Notes: generated by a model from the letters alone, not told the origin. A stretch of 64,000 nucleotides of DNA from Nipponacmea schrenckii (GCA_030562195.1 CM060199.1:25502338-25566337); one strand, 5' to 3'; positions 9,390-20,624 are shown, numbered from the stretch's first letter. Program-made: numbers and translations.

Positions 9390-10550
9390 GTCTAGACAAG
9401 CACATACTAGCCTTTGTAACAAATTAAAAACCTGTTTAAAAACGAATGATCACAAAGCATTTTGGAATATTGTAAATCCAAGGTCAGGATATCCCACTAA
9501 CAAAATCTCGCCATTTGAATGGTCTAATCACTTTGAAAATCTTTTTAAAGGTGCAGAAAAATCAGACGATTATGTTAAGTTTTATGAAGATGTTGAAGAA
9601 TTTGTAAACTCTATTGATATGGATCATGTAGAGGAATCTGTAGATCTTGACGACTTAGATACACAGATAATGCATGATGAAATAGTCAAATCCATAAGTG
9701 ATATACAAACGGGTAAATCTCCTGGCTTAAGTGGAATCCCGGTAGAATTCTTTAAGCATGCCCCTTATATTTGTATTGATATACTGCACTTACTATTTAA
9801 TCTTATATTAAGTACAGGAGTATACCCTAAAGATTGGACTTTGGGCGTGATAATTCCAATTCATAAAAAGGGCAGTTTTGATGAGCCTTCTAACTACAGA
9901 CCAGTCACCCTCTTAGAAGTGTCTGGAAAGATCTTTTCAAAATTAATATGTAAGAGGTTGGGTGCCTGGGCTGATTCGGAAGAACTCATTAACCAAGAGC
10001 AAGCTGGATTTAGACCGGGCTTCCAAACTATCGATGATTTGTTTATCTTAGATACCATTATAATAAGATTGTCTCAATTTGTAAGGGTAAACTTTACTGT
10101 GCCCTAATTGACCTTAAAGCGGCCTTCGATTCTGTGAGCAGAGTGTCATTATTGTATAAGCTATGGAACAACAAAATCAAGGGTCGAACGTTTAGGCTTA
10201 TCAAGAAGACGTATAGGGATGTTAAGGCATGTATAAGGTTGCAAGAAGGGAGAAAGAATTTTCTTTGATTGTGACTACGGTGTTCGTCAAGGGTGCCAGT
10301 TGTCCCCCTTCTTATTTATATTTTTCATCAATGATGTTGTTGATGAACTCGCTAATGATGATCTAAGAGGTCTGAGTATTGACACAATATAATTATTCAT
10401 GCTTATATTTGCAGACGACATCATATTATTTGATATTATTGTACGGGGGCTACAAAGCCGTCTAAGGGCTCTGGAGGCCTATTGTGCAAAGTGGCAATTA
10501 AAGATAAATACGAGTAAAAGTAAGATAATGGTGTTCAGGAAGGTGGTAAA
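9390..10550 (+). pseudogene. LINE reverse transcriptase domain, multiply frameshifted
   Basis: The 9619-10107 frame contains IQTGKSPGLSGIPVEFFKH, GVIIPIHKKGSFDEPSNYR and EQAGFRPG, RT motifs 0 to 2. Beyond it, in other frames, are LIDLKAAFDSVSR (motif A), VRQGCQLSPFLFIFFIND (motif B) and LIFADDIILF (motif C, catalytic Asp pair) at about 10405-10435. The catalytic residues are visible but the frame changes at least three times and has stops, so this copy is dead. Confidence 0.85.
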
Positions 10551-11435
10551 TTGAAACAATCGGAAAGGTTCTATCTTAATGGAAGTCAGTTGGATATTTC
10601 ATCCAAATATAAATATCTTGGGGTACTCTTGTCGAGTTCGTGCTCATGGTATGTAGCACAAAAGACATTATCACAACAGGCCTCCAAAGTACATGTATGG
10701 TCATTATTGAAAGCAAATATTAGAAATTTTAACAATTTACCTATTAATGTTCAACTACATATATTTGATAGTAAAATACTACCAATTTTGACATAAGGGT
10801 GTGAAGTATGGGCATTTCATTCGTCACATGATGTCATACGTATGCATGATATATTTTGTAAAACTATCGTACACTTAGGTAGAAATTCACCAAATATTGT
10901 AGCTAGAGGTGAATTAGGTCGATATTCACTAAGGGTACAACTAAACTATAAAATAATTAAGTATTGGACTAGACTACTAAGCCAGACTGACAATAAATTG
11001 TTAAACCAAGTCTATAAATACCAATATGATTTAGCTGAAAAAGATGTCTATTGTTGGTCATATCATGTAAAACAACTGCTTTATGAGCATGGGTTTGGCT
11101 ATGTTTGGGAGACACAAAGTGTGGGGGATGGAAATAACTTTCTTATCCTATATAAACAAAGATCTATCGATATAGATAGACAGAATTGGAATACCTCTAT
11201 AGCATCCATATCTAAACTGGACTTATACTGTAATATTAAACAGTCGAATGCAATGGAACATTACCTAAATTGTGTACATATTAAGCCATATCGCATTGCT
11301 TTAAGTAAGTTGAGATGTTCAAATCATGATCTTATGATCGAAAAAGGGAGACAACTCAACTTAGAGAGACATGAAAGATTATGCCCTTTCTGTATCCGCC
11401 CAAGTATAGAAACAGAATACCATTTCTGTATGGAG
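10551..11435 (+). pseudogene. LINE ORF2 C-terminal region with Cys/His motif
   Basis: The frames 10551-10796 and 10842 onward continue the RT thumb (YKYLGVLLSSSCSW) and a long helical C-terminal domain ending in LCPFCIRPSIETEYHFCMEC, a C-x2-C-x10-H-x3-C-like zinc knuckle usual at the end of CR1/jockey-type ORF2. Immediately after this motif the reading frame runs into the satellite at 11433, which supplies an artificial repeated tail (RESRITSC units) up to 11702. Confidence 0.75.
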
Positions 11436-13215
11436 TGTCGAATAAGGAGCTACTTGTTTTTCGTAATTCGCGAATCCCGAATAACGAGCAGCTTGTTATT
11501 CGTTATTGGTGAATATCAAATAACTTGCTGCTTGTTATTCGTTATTCGCGAATCCCGAATAACGAGCTGCTTGTTTTTCGTTATTCGCGAATCCCGAATA
11601 ACGAGCTGCTTGTTTTTCTTTATCCGCGAATCCCGAATAACGAGCTGCTCGGTATTCGCGATTCGTTATTTGAGATTGAAACACAGGAAGCTATCAGGAT
11701 AGAAACAGTTGAATTTGGAAAAGGACAAATTTAAGGTGAAGCATGCTTACTTTTACAGACACTTTCTGTTTTCCATATATATTACTATAATTGGATGCTC
11801 AATTTGAATCCCGAATAACGAGCTGCTTGTTTTTCGTTATTCGCGCGAATCCCGAATAACGAGCTGCTCGGTATTCGTTATTCGAGATTGAAACACAGGA
11901 AGCTCTCAGGATAGAAACAGTTGAATTCGGAAAAGGACAAATTTAAGGCGATGCATGCTTACTTTTACAGGCACTTTCTGTTTTCCATATATATTACTAT
12001 AATTGGGTGCTCACTTTGAAAGAAGAATAATGAGCAGCTTGTTATTCGTTATTCGCGAATCCCGAAGAATGGAGCAGCTTCTTATTCCTTATTCGCGAAT
12101 CCCCAATAAGGAGCTGCTTGGTTTTCGTTATTGGCGAATCCCGAATAACGAGCTGCTTGTTATTCGGTATTCGCATTTCAAAATTGAAACACAGTAAGCT
12201 GTCAAGATAGAAGCAGTTGAATTTGGAAAATGACTGATTTTAGACGAGGCATGCTTACTTTTACAGACACTTCCTGTTTTCCATATTTATTACTATAATT
12301 GGATGCTCAATTTGAATCCCGAAAACGAGCTGCTTGTTTTTCGTTATGAGCGCGAATCCCGAATAACGAACTGCTCGGTATTCGGAATTCGTTATTCGAG
12401 ATTGAAACACAGGAAGCTCTCAGGATAGAAACAGTTGAATTCGGAAAGGGACAATTTTAAGGCGATGCATGCTTACTTTTACGGGCACTTTCTGTTTTCC
12501 ATATATATTACTACAATTGGGTGCTCACTTTGAAACCCGAATTACGAGCTGCTTGTTTTTCGTTATGAGCTCGAATCCCGAATAACGAACTGCTCGGTAT
12601 TCGGGATTCGTTATTCAAAATTGAAACACATGAAGCGCTCAGGATAGAAACAGTTGAATTTTGGAAAGGACGAATGTAAGGCGAGGCATGCTTACTTTTA
12701 CACAGACACTTTTTGTTTTCCATTTATTAATATAATTCGGGGCTCACTTTGAATCCCGAATAATGGAGCAGCTTCTTATTCCTCATTCGCGAATGCCGAA
12801 TAAGGAGCTGCTTGGTTTTCGTTATTAGCGAATCCCGAATAACGAGCTGCTTGTTTTTCTTTATCCGCGAATCCCGAATAATTCGTAATTTAATTCAAGA
12901 TTGAAACACAGTAAGCTGTCAAGATAGAAACAGTTGAATTTGGAAAAGGACCAATTTAAGGCGAGGCATGCTTACTTTTACAGGAACTATCTGTTTTCCA
13001 TATATAACTATAATTGGTTATTCGTTATTCGAGATTGAAACACAGGAAGCTCTCAGGATTGAAAAAGTTGAATTTGGAAGAGGACAAATTTAAGGCGAGG
13101 CATGCGTACTTTACGGGCACTTTCTGTTTTCCATATATATTACTATAAATGGGTGCTCACTTTGAATCCCGAAAAACGAACTTGTTATTCGTTATTCGCG
13201 AATCTCAACATAATT
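11433..13215. repeat. Two-level satellite: ~36-bp Cys-GCGAAT units within ~210-300-bp units
   Basis: The small unit includes TTATTCGCGAATCCCGAATA and 'acgagctgctt' and is repeated many times (for example 11466-11660, 12044-12165, 12338-12385, 12755-12880). Between the clusters a second block recurs, starting 'gattgaaacacaggaagct' and containing 'catgcttacttttac' and 'ctgttttccatatatatta' (near 11672, 11886, 12183, 12399, 12620, 12898 and 13036). The two blocks alternate, forming a higher-order array of about seven units. It lies directly downstream of the LINE and ends near 13215. Confidence 0.9.
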
Positions 13216-13740
13216 ATCTCTATTGCTCGAAATAGCTATGAAAATCTGATACCCTATGTTATCATCCATAGTTATTCAATTTTCATATGACAATAAGTTA
13301 TGTAAAACGTGAATTACTCGGGGTTTAGGTAATCCTTTATTTCTTTGATGCAATTATATGGGAAAGGCCACAAGATCAACAAACAGAGTAACAGCTGCTG
13401 ACAAATAATAATATGAGGAACGCATCACATTTATTCAAAATCTACAAACTACCCCTTAATGTCAATTGTTTCATTTTGGTATTCGAAAACGGAAGAAAGA
13501 TATTTTATATGAAATTGAAGAAAAGCAGCGAAAGAAAGCAAAATTCATGATAAATAAGCATTGAGAGTTTTTGACCTTTTCTTACAAAGATATAAAGTAT
13601 TATGAAAATAAAGGATATTTGAAGGAAGTTTGCTTTTAATTCTTATAATATGACTGAGACGACCTAGATCCTACCAACATACGACATTCTAGACAGAGGT
13701 CCTTAAAATGTAATTTATTCAGTCGACACTAAAATGATAT
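13216..13740. other. No gene recognised
   Basis: AT-rich sequence after the satellite; no ORF or repeat worth naming was seen. Confidence 0.4.
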
Positions 13741-13743
13741 GCT

Positions 13744-13893
13744 CTAAAACCCCAGAGCCTCGATCTTCTCGCAAACGAACACGTCGTATTTCAGGGTTGT
13801 TAAGTCCGTTGTAAACAAAACCATTGACCGTTCTTCTTGAAGTAGCAAACGAAATGGCCATTTCGACAAAGGGAATATCCAAAAACATCGTAA
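13744..13893 (-). other. Candidate coding exon (peptidase-like wording), uncertain
   Basis: On the minus strand a good splice acceptor (pyrimidine tract then CAG, ending at 13894) precedes about 150 bp in which one frame reads RNGHFVCYFKKNGQWFCL. A 'GH-V-Y---G-W' pattern is reminiscent of the C-terminal His box of ubiquitin-specific peptidases, but the frame meets a stop soon afterwards. A second frame stays open to 13744. Neither is convincing alone; it may be a decayed exon. Confidence 0.25.
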
Positions 13894-14504
13894 CTGAAAA
13901 GAAAAATTAAATAGTTTACCACACGACACATCTAAACTGGATTCAAAACACACACACACCAACGCACACGCAAACATGTGAAATTGCTCATTTCTAATCA
14001 TCTATAAAGCTCCGTGGATGTGTACGTAGAGCACTCTGGAAGATTATCCTGGATATATTTCATGTTTCATATGCTTTTTTAGCAGCCTATTGTCTTGGCA
14101 AGTCCATCTGGTGGCTATAGTGTCGTCACAAGTACAAAAACCTCAGAAGTCTTGATATGTGTCTATATATATCCCATAACACTGCCATTCTATTGTGAAC
14201 ATCAGCCGTGAATATATTTGGTATTGACGGCTCTACCGTGATATACGATATTATGCAAATTAGCCAAATTACCATAGAGGGAAATCCTACTCGCGCACAT
14301 ATATAGACCAAAAACATAGCTGATCCAGATTTTAATTTTCGGGGAAAGGAGGGATTGAATCTCCCAAATGTACAGGCCTAGGGTGGAACAAATATCTTAT
14401 TGAGAAATCGGGATCTGGATCTGTTGGATGATTTTCTTCTCTTCTGATCTGAAATTAGAAAAAAATAAAATAACTCGCCCGATGGGCGAGTAGTATAGTA
14501 CCTG

Positions 14505-16532
14505 TTAAGTACAGATTATTTTTAGTTTGCTATGAACAAGGTTGTCATTTAAGTTCTGATTTTTTGAATATGCCACTATCATTTTCTGTTTATAGACATG
14601 AGGAAATTTCTCTTGAAGACTCTTATAATGGGTTTGAACTATCTTACTTGCTTTATTACTGGTTGTATTAAATGGAACTACAAAGGGTGCTATGCCTACA
14701 CTGTGGTGAATATTAAGTCCTATGGGTCTTGCTGTATTCAATGTCTCAATCCAATGGGCTTCTCTAGATTGACGGAATTTGGTAGTTTCATCTTCGGGCA
14801 AGTCGATTTCTATGCGCTCAATTGGGGTTAGGGTGAGATCGTCAAGTGAATGGTCGTCAAGATTGAAATGGTTAGAAACAGGCTTGTCTTTTTTTAATTT
14901 AATATCTGATCTGTGAGCATTAAAACGAGTGCGTAATTTGTTCTTTGTTTCCCCGATATATTGTTTGGGACATTTTTTACATGAAATTAAGTATATTACA
15001 TTCGAGTTTTCACATGTTAGGTGCTCTTGGATCGGGTATCTTTTATTCGTAGAGTTACTTTGAAAATAATGCGTTTCTGATATAAAGGGACATGTTTTGC
15101 ATCTGGTTGACATACATGGGGCACTCCTTAAACCTGGAGGCCCTTCGGCATAAAGTCTATTTTTAGCTGCTAACTGTGCTAATGTGGAATTTTTTATGTT
15201 TCGTAAAAATCGTTTAGAGTATCCACGCTCTTTCAGTTTTGAGAAAACAATCGTACAGGCTTGGTTGAAATCAGAAGGCCTTGTGCAAATTCGGTGAAAT
15301 CGTAAAACTTGTGACTTAATAATTCCAGAAAATGTATGTTTTGGATGAAATGAGCTCTTATGCAAAAGTTGATGAGTGTCGGTTTCTTTGAAATATACTT
15401 TAATATCTAATTTATTAGTCTCCGCTATGGAATCACCTTTAAAAACAGTAGTATCGAGAAAATCTATGCTTTTGTGACTGGCACTGGCTGTTAGTTTGAT
15501 GGACGGGTGGTGGTTGTTGAAGATTTCAAAAAATTGCCAAAATTGTTCTATGGAGTAAGTCCAAACCATGAAAATGTCATCTAAGAAGCGTCCATAGAAA
15601 AGTGGGTCAAATGGACAAAGGGGTAATACCTCACGTTCCCACTCTGCCATGAAAAGGTTTGCGTATGAAGGGGCGAATCGTTTGCCCATAGCTGTACCTG
15701 AGGTTTGTAGATATGTTTTACCATTAAATGTGAAATCGTTGCGACTAAGACAAATCTCTAAAAGCTGTAGAATTGCATCGTCGGGTCTGTCTGGATCTGG
15801 GTTTCTATCAAAAGCTTTGCGAACTGCCATTAGGCCAGTAGTGTTGTCGATATTGGTGTACATAGAAGTTACGTCTATTGAAATTAGAATAGCATTTGAA
15901 GGGACTTTGAGGTTTTTTATTTTATTGACAAAGTCAGTTGTGTCCTTAAGGTAGGCTCGATGTTGACATGCTAGTGGTAGTAAGAAATGATCGATGTATT
16001 CTGACACTGCATAAGACTCACTACCACAGTCAGAGATAATCGGGCGGCCTTTAGGGATTCTATTAGGCATGAACCAATCCTTGGTAGGATTCTTATGAAT
16101 TTTCGGCAAAGTGTATAAGTGTCTCTCGCGGCAATCAGGTTTGGCAGAAAGATAGTCATATTGTTTCTGTTTTAAATGACTTGTTTTAACTAAGTCGGCA
16201 AGAATATTGTTTATCATATTAGCAGTTTCTTTAAAAATCGGCTCCGGTAAAATTGCATAGTGTTTAGGATTATTCAATTGATGCTCTGCTTCTGCAATAT
16301 AATCTTCCCTATTTAATATAACGCAACATGAACCTTTGTCACTCTTTTTAATTACAATGCTATCGTCTTTTTTAAGTACATTTAATGCTTCACGTTCTAC
16401 TCGCGTTAGATTAGGCTTCTCGTGTGTTATGGAAAGATTTGATATTTGGTTATTCATACTTGTAAATACGTTTAATATTTCTGGATGGATAGCGGTTTTA
16501 GGTGGTTTCCACGTGGATTTAGGAATAAACAT
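14505..16532 (-). CDS. Penelope reverse transcriptase with C-terminal GIY-YIG nuclease
   Basis: The protein of 675 residues has Penelope-type RT motifs: ISIDVTSMYTNI (216-228, motif A), SGTAMGKRFAPSYANLFMAE (278-297, motif B), YGRFLDDIF (313-321, motif C with both catalytic Asp) and KSIDFLDTTVF (354-364). A cysteine cluster (CMSTRCKTC, 473-481) leads into the GIY-YIG nuclease: VIYLISC (512-518), KQYIGET (523-529), an Arg at about 536, and EAHWIETLN (591-599). No stop or frameshift interrupts it. The same frame is open upstream to about 16778 and encodes family-like sequence (TPLQHSILDRGLKFIPTP), so ATG 16532 is probably internal and the real start is lost or upstream of a splice. GIY-YIG makes the nick that primes reverse transcription of this class. 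Confidence 0.9.
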   Translation of the reverse strand: MFIPKSTWKPPKTAIHPEILNVFTSMNNQISNLSITHEKPNLTRVEREALNVLKKDDSIVIKKSDKGSCCVILNREDYIAEAEHQLNNPKHYAILPEPIFKETANMINNILADLVKTSHLKQKQYDYLSAKPDCRERHLYTLPKIHKNPTKDWFMPNRIPKGRPIISDCGSESYAVSEYIDHFLLPLACQHRAYLKDTTDFVNKIKNLKVPSNAILISIDVTSMYTNIDNTTGLMAVRKAFDRNPDPDRPDDAILQLLEICLSRNDFTFNGKTYLQTSGTAMGKRFAPSYANLFMAEWEREVLPLCPFDPLFYGRFLDDIFMVWTYSIEQFWQFFEIFNNHHPSIKLTASASHKSIDFLDTTVFKGDSIAETNKLDIKVYFKETDTHQLLHKSSFHPKHTFSGIIKSQVLRFHRICTRPSDFNQACTIVFSKLKERGYSKRFLRNIKNSTLAQLAAKNRLYAEGPPGLRSAPCMSTRCKTCPFISETHYFQSNSTNKRYPIQEHLTCENSNVIYLISCKKCPKQYIGETKNKLRTRFNAHRSDIKLKKDKPVSNHFNLDDHSLDDLTLTPIERIEIDLPEDETTKFRQSREAHWIETLNTARPIGLNIHHSVGIAPFVVPFNTTSNKASKIVQTHYKSLQEKFPHVYKQKMIVAYSKNQNLNDNLVHSKLKIICT

Positions 16533-16778
16533 TGTTCTAGCACCGCGTGGAGGGTGGTTTCGAAAAAAGTATGTGCAACTGAGATTCCGTTGAAATCGTT
16601 GAATAGACGGTTGAAGATAATCAAGGTTAGGTAATTTAGGAGTCGGAATAAATTTAAGTCCACGGTCTAAGATTGAATGCTGGAGGGGTGTGAGAATTTT
16701 TCGGCTTAAGTTAACGACGGTTTGGCCTAGCGGCGGCCTCTCAATATTTTTATCCCCAGTAATTAGTTTAAAGACTTA
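16533..16778 (-). CDS. In-frame N-terminal extension of the Penelope ORF without ATG
   Basis: Minus-strand frame continuous with the ORF at 16532, open from just after a TAA at about 16779. It contains ERPPLGQTVVNLSRKILTPL and GLKFIPTPKLPNLDYL, matching the conserved N-terminal part of Penelope RTs (the 'L-KG-KF-PTP' motif). There is no ATG in it. A GGTAAGT donor-like string overlaps the TAA, so the original first exon may have joined elsewhere. This tells a reader that translation starting at 16532 would omit a conserved domain. Confidence 0.65.
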
Positions 16779-16780
16779 CC

Positions 16781-17149
16781 CGGTGCTTGAAGCTGGTGTA
16801 TCCAAAACAAGTATATATTGTTGGCTGTTTCCGGAGACCAATGAAGATTATCAACTGGTTCGAATTCTTCTTCGTAGGGTGACAGGAAATAAAGTTCTTA
16901 CCTCATTCCATAAATTGTGACAGAATCCGGGAGGTTATTGGCAGTAAATCCATGCATTTGACTAATGCTGACAATATGACAATTGGTGGATTTTCACTCT
17001 CAAATCCAATGAATTCGATTTTTCTAATCCCTCTACATGGATGTTCTCGAGGTCCTGAAATAATCAACGTTATTTATATGAAAATATTTCCAGAAAGTTA
17101 TAAAGATAGATTATTTTTATTGATCAATCAGATTTTCTTGCAAATTAAA
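16781..17149. other. No gene recognised between PLE and LINE
   Basis: About 370 bp with only a short open stretch at 16952-17278 on the plus strand, without recognisable motifs. It may include Penelope 5' sequence or flanking DNA. Confidence 0.35.
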
Positions 17150-17378
17150 AAAGGTTTTAATCTGATCATAGCCTTAGGGTATTTTTTATGTAATAATAAT
17201 AATTTTAATAATATAGTTTATTTATGTGTCACCGTTCATGTTATGTTACATACAATCAATATATTACATAATGGTTAAAATGAACGCCAGCCGAATTCGG
17301 CTTATGAGACACCAATAAGGCATATACAAATTAGTTAAAACAGTTAAAATAAATAAATATAAACATGTATAAAAGGAG

Positions 17379-17588
17379 TTATATTATCACAGAGTTCTTT
17401 CTTAAATAAAACATTTTAAAAACAGAAGAAGCAAAAAGGGGTAAAATTTCATTATTCGTCATTAAGAAGATCATTTTGTAAGCATCATTAAAAGTATTAA
17501 AAGTAGCATCTATTTGGCAGGCTTTGGTACATAACGATTCCCTAATATCCCTGTATATATTGCAGTTCAAAACAAAATGAATATCTTC
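17379..17588 (-). pseudogene. ORF2 C-terminal tail beyond an in-frame stop
   Basis: ORF2 ends at TAA 17589-17591 in the middle of a C-terminal zinc knuckle: CMYCDKTEV lies before the stop and EDIHFVLNCNIY immediately after it in the same frame. The frame then stays open to the stop at 17379. The stop therefore removes the last His and Cys of the CCHC-like motif and about 69 residues. It looks like a point mutation rather than the natural end. Confidence 0.7.
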
Positions 17589-20500
17589 TTAGACTTCTGT
17601 TTTATCACAGTACATACAAATTCTATCCTCTAAACGCTCGGGCGGCCTCACAAATCTGCCAGTCTCTATTCTAAGCTGTAGAGAACCAGCCCTAAGTTGT
17701 GACAATATTTTCCTATGTGCTCTATTTTTAACAACATTAACATAAGTTTCAGTGCAGAGATGCGATTTATAACTACGATAGGATCTAAGTTTGTTGCCGT
17801 TTGGATTGTTGTTGTCATTCCACAGATCTTTTGACCAATTATCTACTTCCCTATTATACAGATTATATTTAACAATATTAATACATACAATATCATCTTG
17901 ATTACTAAGAATATTTAATTCCTCCCCTAGTTTAAACACTCTATAATCCCATGATGTCTTGCGTCTTACCGACCATCTATGGACAGTACTGCAAACGCAA
18001 TTACCTTTAAGTTTGATTCTATTCCATAAACGGAATACTTCAAGCTTAAGCAGAAAATCTGCATTTGACCAACCCATGTCTCCTCTAGCTGCCGTGTTGC
18101 TGCTTCGTTTACTTAAACCAAGGAAAAATTTACATGCATTATTATGTACTTTGTTAATACAAGCGTGGGAATTTATTCCCCAAATACCTGATCCATAAGT
18201 TAAAATAGGCGTGACTAAATGATTATACAATTTGTTATAAACATTAAAGCTAAACCCTCCTACTTGCATATATTTAGTTTTAATAACGGCCAGTGCACGA
18301 TTTGCTGATTTAGCCAGTTCTCTGGCGCTAAACCCATAATCACAATTTTCATTAAACCAGATACCTAAATACTTATAAGCTTCCGTATACTCTATATTCA
18401 AAGCACCACAGTAGAACTCCCTTTTGCCTCTAGCTGAGCTTTGGTTTCTGAAGTGCATAACTTTAGTTTTAGACTTATTAACAACTAATCTCCACTTTTT
18501 GCACCAACTATCTAGGACATTAAGAAGCTTTTGTAACTTGAGGTCATCAGGGGCTAATAAAACAATGTCATCAGCATACAGTAGTGCGGATATCATGCGA
18601 CCATCTATGCTTATACCACAATTAATTTGGTCAAGTTCCTCAATTAGATCATTGATATAAATTGAAAAAAGGGTTGGTGACAGAATGCATCCTTGTTTAA
18701 GACCCTGGCTTGCGGGAAACCAGTCTGTTAATGACCTGTTAACCTTAACTGTACATGAGACATTATTACACAGAGATGATATAGAATTCACAAATTTACC
18801 ATGAATACCTAAAGATTTTAGTTTAAACAATAAACAATCCCTATTTGTCGTGTCAAAGGCCTTTTTTATGTCCACAAAGCAGGCAAAGGTCTGTTGTTTA
18901 GCAGACTTTCTGTTTTTAATAATGTTATTTAACACATATATGTGATCAATACAGTTTCTTCCTTTCCTAAATCCATTTTGTACATCCGATAAAACGCTAT
19001 TCTCTTCTAACCATTTGGACAGTCTTGAATTAAGTATGTTGGAGAACACCTTGCTAGGGATAGATAAGAGAGTAATGCCTCTGTAAGAAAGTGGGTCCCA
19101 CCTGACACCCCCATCGTTCTTTGGTATGGGTTTAATAACACCTTTGAGCCATGAGTCCGGGACAATGCTGGATTCAAAACATTGTCGTATAATTTTGTAT
19201 AGAAGGTTTATACAGGTTTCGTTGCGTAAACACTCACTGACAATACAGTCAAAACCAGGGGAATTCCCTAACTTAGTCTCGTATATAGAGTTCCTCAATT
19301 CTTCTTCACTAATTTCCCTATTTAATATATCACAGTCCTTGGAAACTTGTACATGACGATTGTTTTTAATCCAGTTTAAATGTTTCAAATCAAAATCGCT
19401 GCTAATAGCACTGTTCAACAGATTAGAGTAGTCATTTTTCCATTTGTTCAACACGTCTTGCTTATCATAAGAAATACCTTCATCGGTTTCTATTTTCATA
19501 GGAATATCACACTTCCTATCACTGGCAATTCCGATTTTACCTATTTTCCTCCAGAAATCCTTCTTATTGGACTGATCACATAGTTTTAAGAGCTTATCTT
19601 GTTCCTGCGACTGGTGCAGTCTTTTAAAACGACGATTAACTTTGTCAAATTTGTTTCTCGCTTCACAGAATGACGTTCTCAACTTTCTCTTGGTGCGATG
19701 TTCTTTGCATTTTAGCCAGGCCTTTTCCTTCTTGCAGACATCATTCCACAGATCATCAAGCTCGTTGTTCCAATATGGTTTAGAGAAAGATTTCCCTCTA
19801 TTTGAAAATGTTCTTATGACTGGCACCCGTTCCTTCAGTTCAGACTCTATAAGATCCACGAAACCGGAATAAGCATCATTTATGTTTCTGTTATCGCACA
19901 TAACCTTTTCTAGTTCATCAATTTTATTCTGGATCCGTTCGGTATTACAGAGAAAGTCACTTGGTATTTTCTTAATATCATATCTGTGCTTATTGTTTAA
20001 TTCTCTATCCTGTTTTGATTCCACTTCCGGCGCTGCGCTTTGCAGTTCAATGGTCCATGTTATTGGACCATGGTCTGGTAAGGAATTTGCAGACTGAATT
20101 CCACACTTACTAATCAAGTCGGAGATGAGATGAACATTACACGTTTTACACATTGACAGCTGTTCATGTGATGTTATCGCGTAGTCCACAACTGATTTTC
20201 CACGCTTGGAAACACATGAGAAATTGTTCGATCCTTTGTCACCATATACCCTTCCATTTAACATGCACAGATTACAACTAGTCAAAAGATCTATCAGTTT
20301 ATCCCCATAGTTATTACATACATCATCTAAAACATCCCGGACAGGTACTTCATCAACCCCAGCAATAAGGTCCCGTTCGTTCCCGCATCTTGCATTAAAA
20401 TCACCCGCAATAAATAAAAGCCCTTCATTTTGATAGGTGTACACTTGATGTAGAAGGTCGTTAAAAAACTCATCAGCGTCCCTTGTCCTACAAGTGTCTT

Positions 20501-20624
20501 CTGGTGGAAGGTAACAAGCACAAACACATAGGCTGTAGTCGTTTAAAAACTTATGAGTTAGTTTAATCCATAAAATTCCTTCCTTCGTATTATCTAAAAT
20601 ATTCACATCGTACGAACTGAGCAA
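17589..20624 (-). CDS. LINE ORF2: endonuclease plus reverse transcriptase, main open part
   Basis: A single open frame of 1011 codons; the same frame extends upstream without stops to about 20735, adding GYEWFGLNRIDVHRH and GSGGVGVLIK of the endonuclease (the listed start is TTG, not a true start). Endonuclease motifs: FIAGDFNARCG at about residues 70-80, SVVDYAITS at about 143, SLPDHGPITW at about 185. RT motifs: GNSPGFDCIVSE, VIKPIPKNDG, ACFVDIKKAFDTTNRD (motif A), SQGLKQGCILSPTLFSIYIN (motif B), LLYADDIVLLA (motif C). The catalytic Asp residues are all present. This is by far the best preserved LINE here and suggests fairly recent activity. Confidence 0.9.
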   Translation of the reverse strand: MLSSYDVNILDNTKEGILWIKLTHKFLNDYSLCVCACYLPPEDTCRTRDADEFFNDLLHQVYTYQNEGLLFIAGDFNARCGNERDLIAGVDEVPVRDVLDDVCNNYGDKLIDLLTSCNLCMLNGRVYGDKGSNNFSCVSKRGKSVVDYAITSHEQLSMCKTCNVHLISDLISKCGIQSANSLPDHGPITWTIELQSAAPEVESKQDRELNNKHRYDIKKIPSDFLCNTERIQNKIDELEKVMCDNRNINDAYSGFVDLIESELKERVPVIRTFSNRGKSFSKPYWNNELDDLWNDVCKKEKAWLKCKEHRTKRKLRTSFCEARNKFDKVNRRFKRLHQSQEQDKLLKLCDQSNKKDFWRKIGKIGIASDRKCDIPMKIETDEGISYDKQDVLNKWKNDYSNLLNSAISSDFDLKHLNWIKNNRHVQVSKDCDILNREISEEELRNSIYETKLGNSPGFDCIVSECLRNETCINLLYKIIRQCFESSIVPDSWLKGVIKPIPKNDGGVRWDPLSYRGITLLSIPSKVFSNILNSRLSKWLEENSVLSDVQNGFRKGRNCIDHIYVLNNIIKNRKSAKQQTFACFVDIKKAFDTTNRDCLLFKLKSLGIHGKFVNSISSLCNNVSCTVKVNRSLTDWFPASQGLKQGCILSPTLFSIYINDLIEELDQINCGISIDGRMISALLYADDIVLLAPDDLKLQKLLNVLDSWCKKWRLVVNKSKTKVMHFRNQSSARGKREFYCGALNIEYTEAYKYLGIWFNENCDYGFSARELAKSANRALAVIKTKYMQVGGFSFNVYNKLYNHLVTPILTYGSGIWGINSHACINKVHNNACKFFLGLSKRSSNTAARGDMGWSNADFLLKLEVFRLWNRIKLKGNCVCSTVHRWSVRRKTSWDYRVFKLGEELNILSNQDDIVCINIVKYNLYNREVDNWSKDLWNDNNNPNGNKLRSYRSYKSHLCTETYVNVVKNRAHRKILSQLRAGSLQLRIETGRFVRPPERLEDRICMYCDKTEV

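Larger units (their letters stand above)
14335..16780 (-). mobile_element. Penelope-like element (PLE) with GIY-YIG endonuclease
   Basis: The element is defined by the long RT/endonuclease ORF (14505-16532 plus an open upstream extension to about 16778) and by a 3' untranslated part whose limit at about 14335 is set by homology with the second copy at 44070-44548. The 3' region holds 'cgcccgatgggcgag' (14476-14490), which can form a short hairpin; the second copy keeps it as 'gcccattgggcgggt'. The terminal repeats usual for Penelope were not found, so this copy is probably 5'-truncated. Confidence 0.85.

Noticed and set aside
11433..13215. CRISPR-like array
   Set aside because: The repeats have no unique spacers and the genome is eukaryotic; the structure is a satellite.
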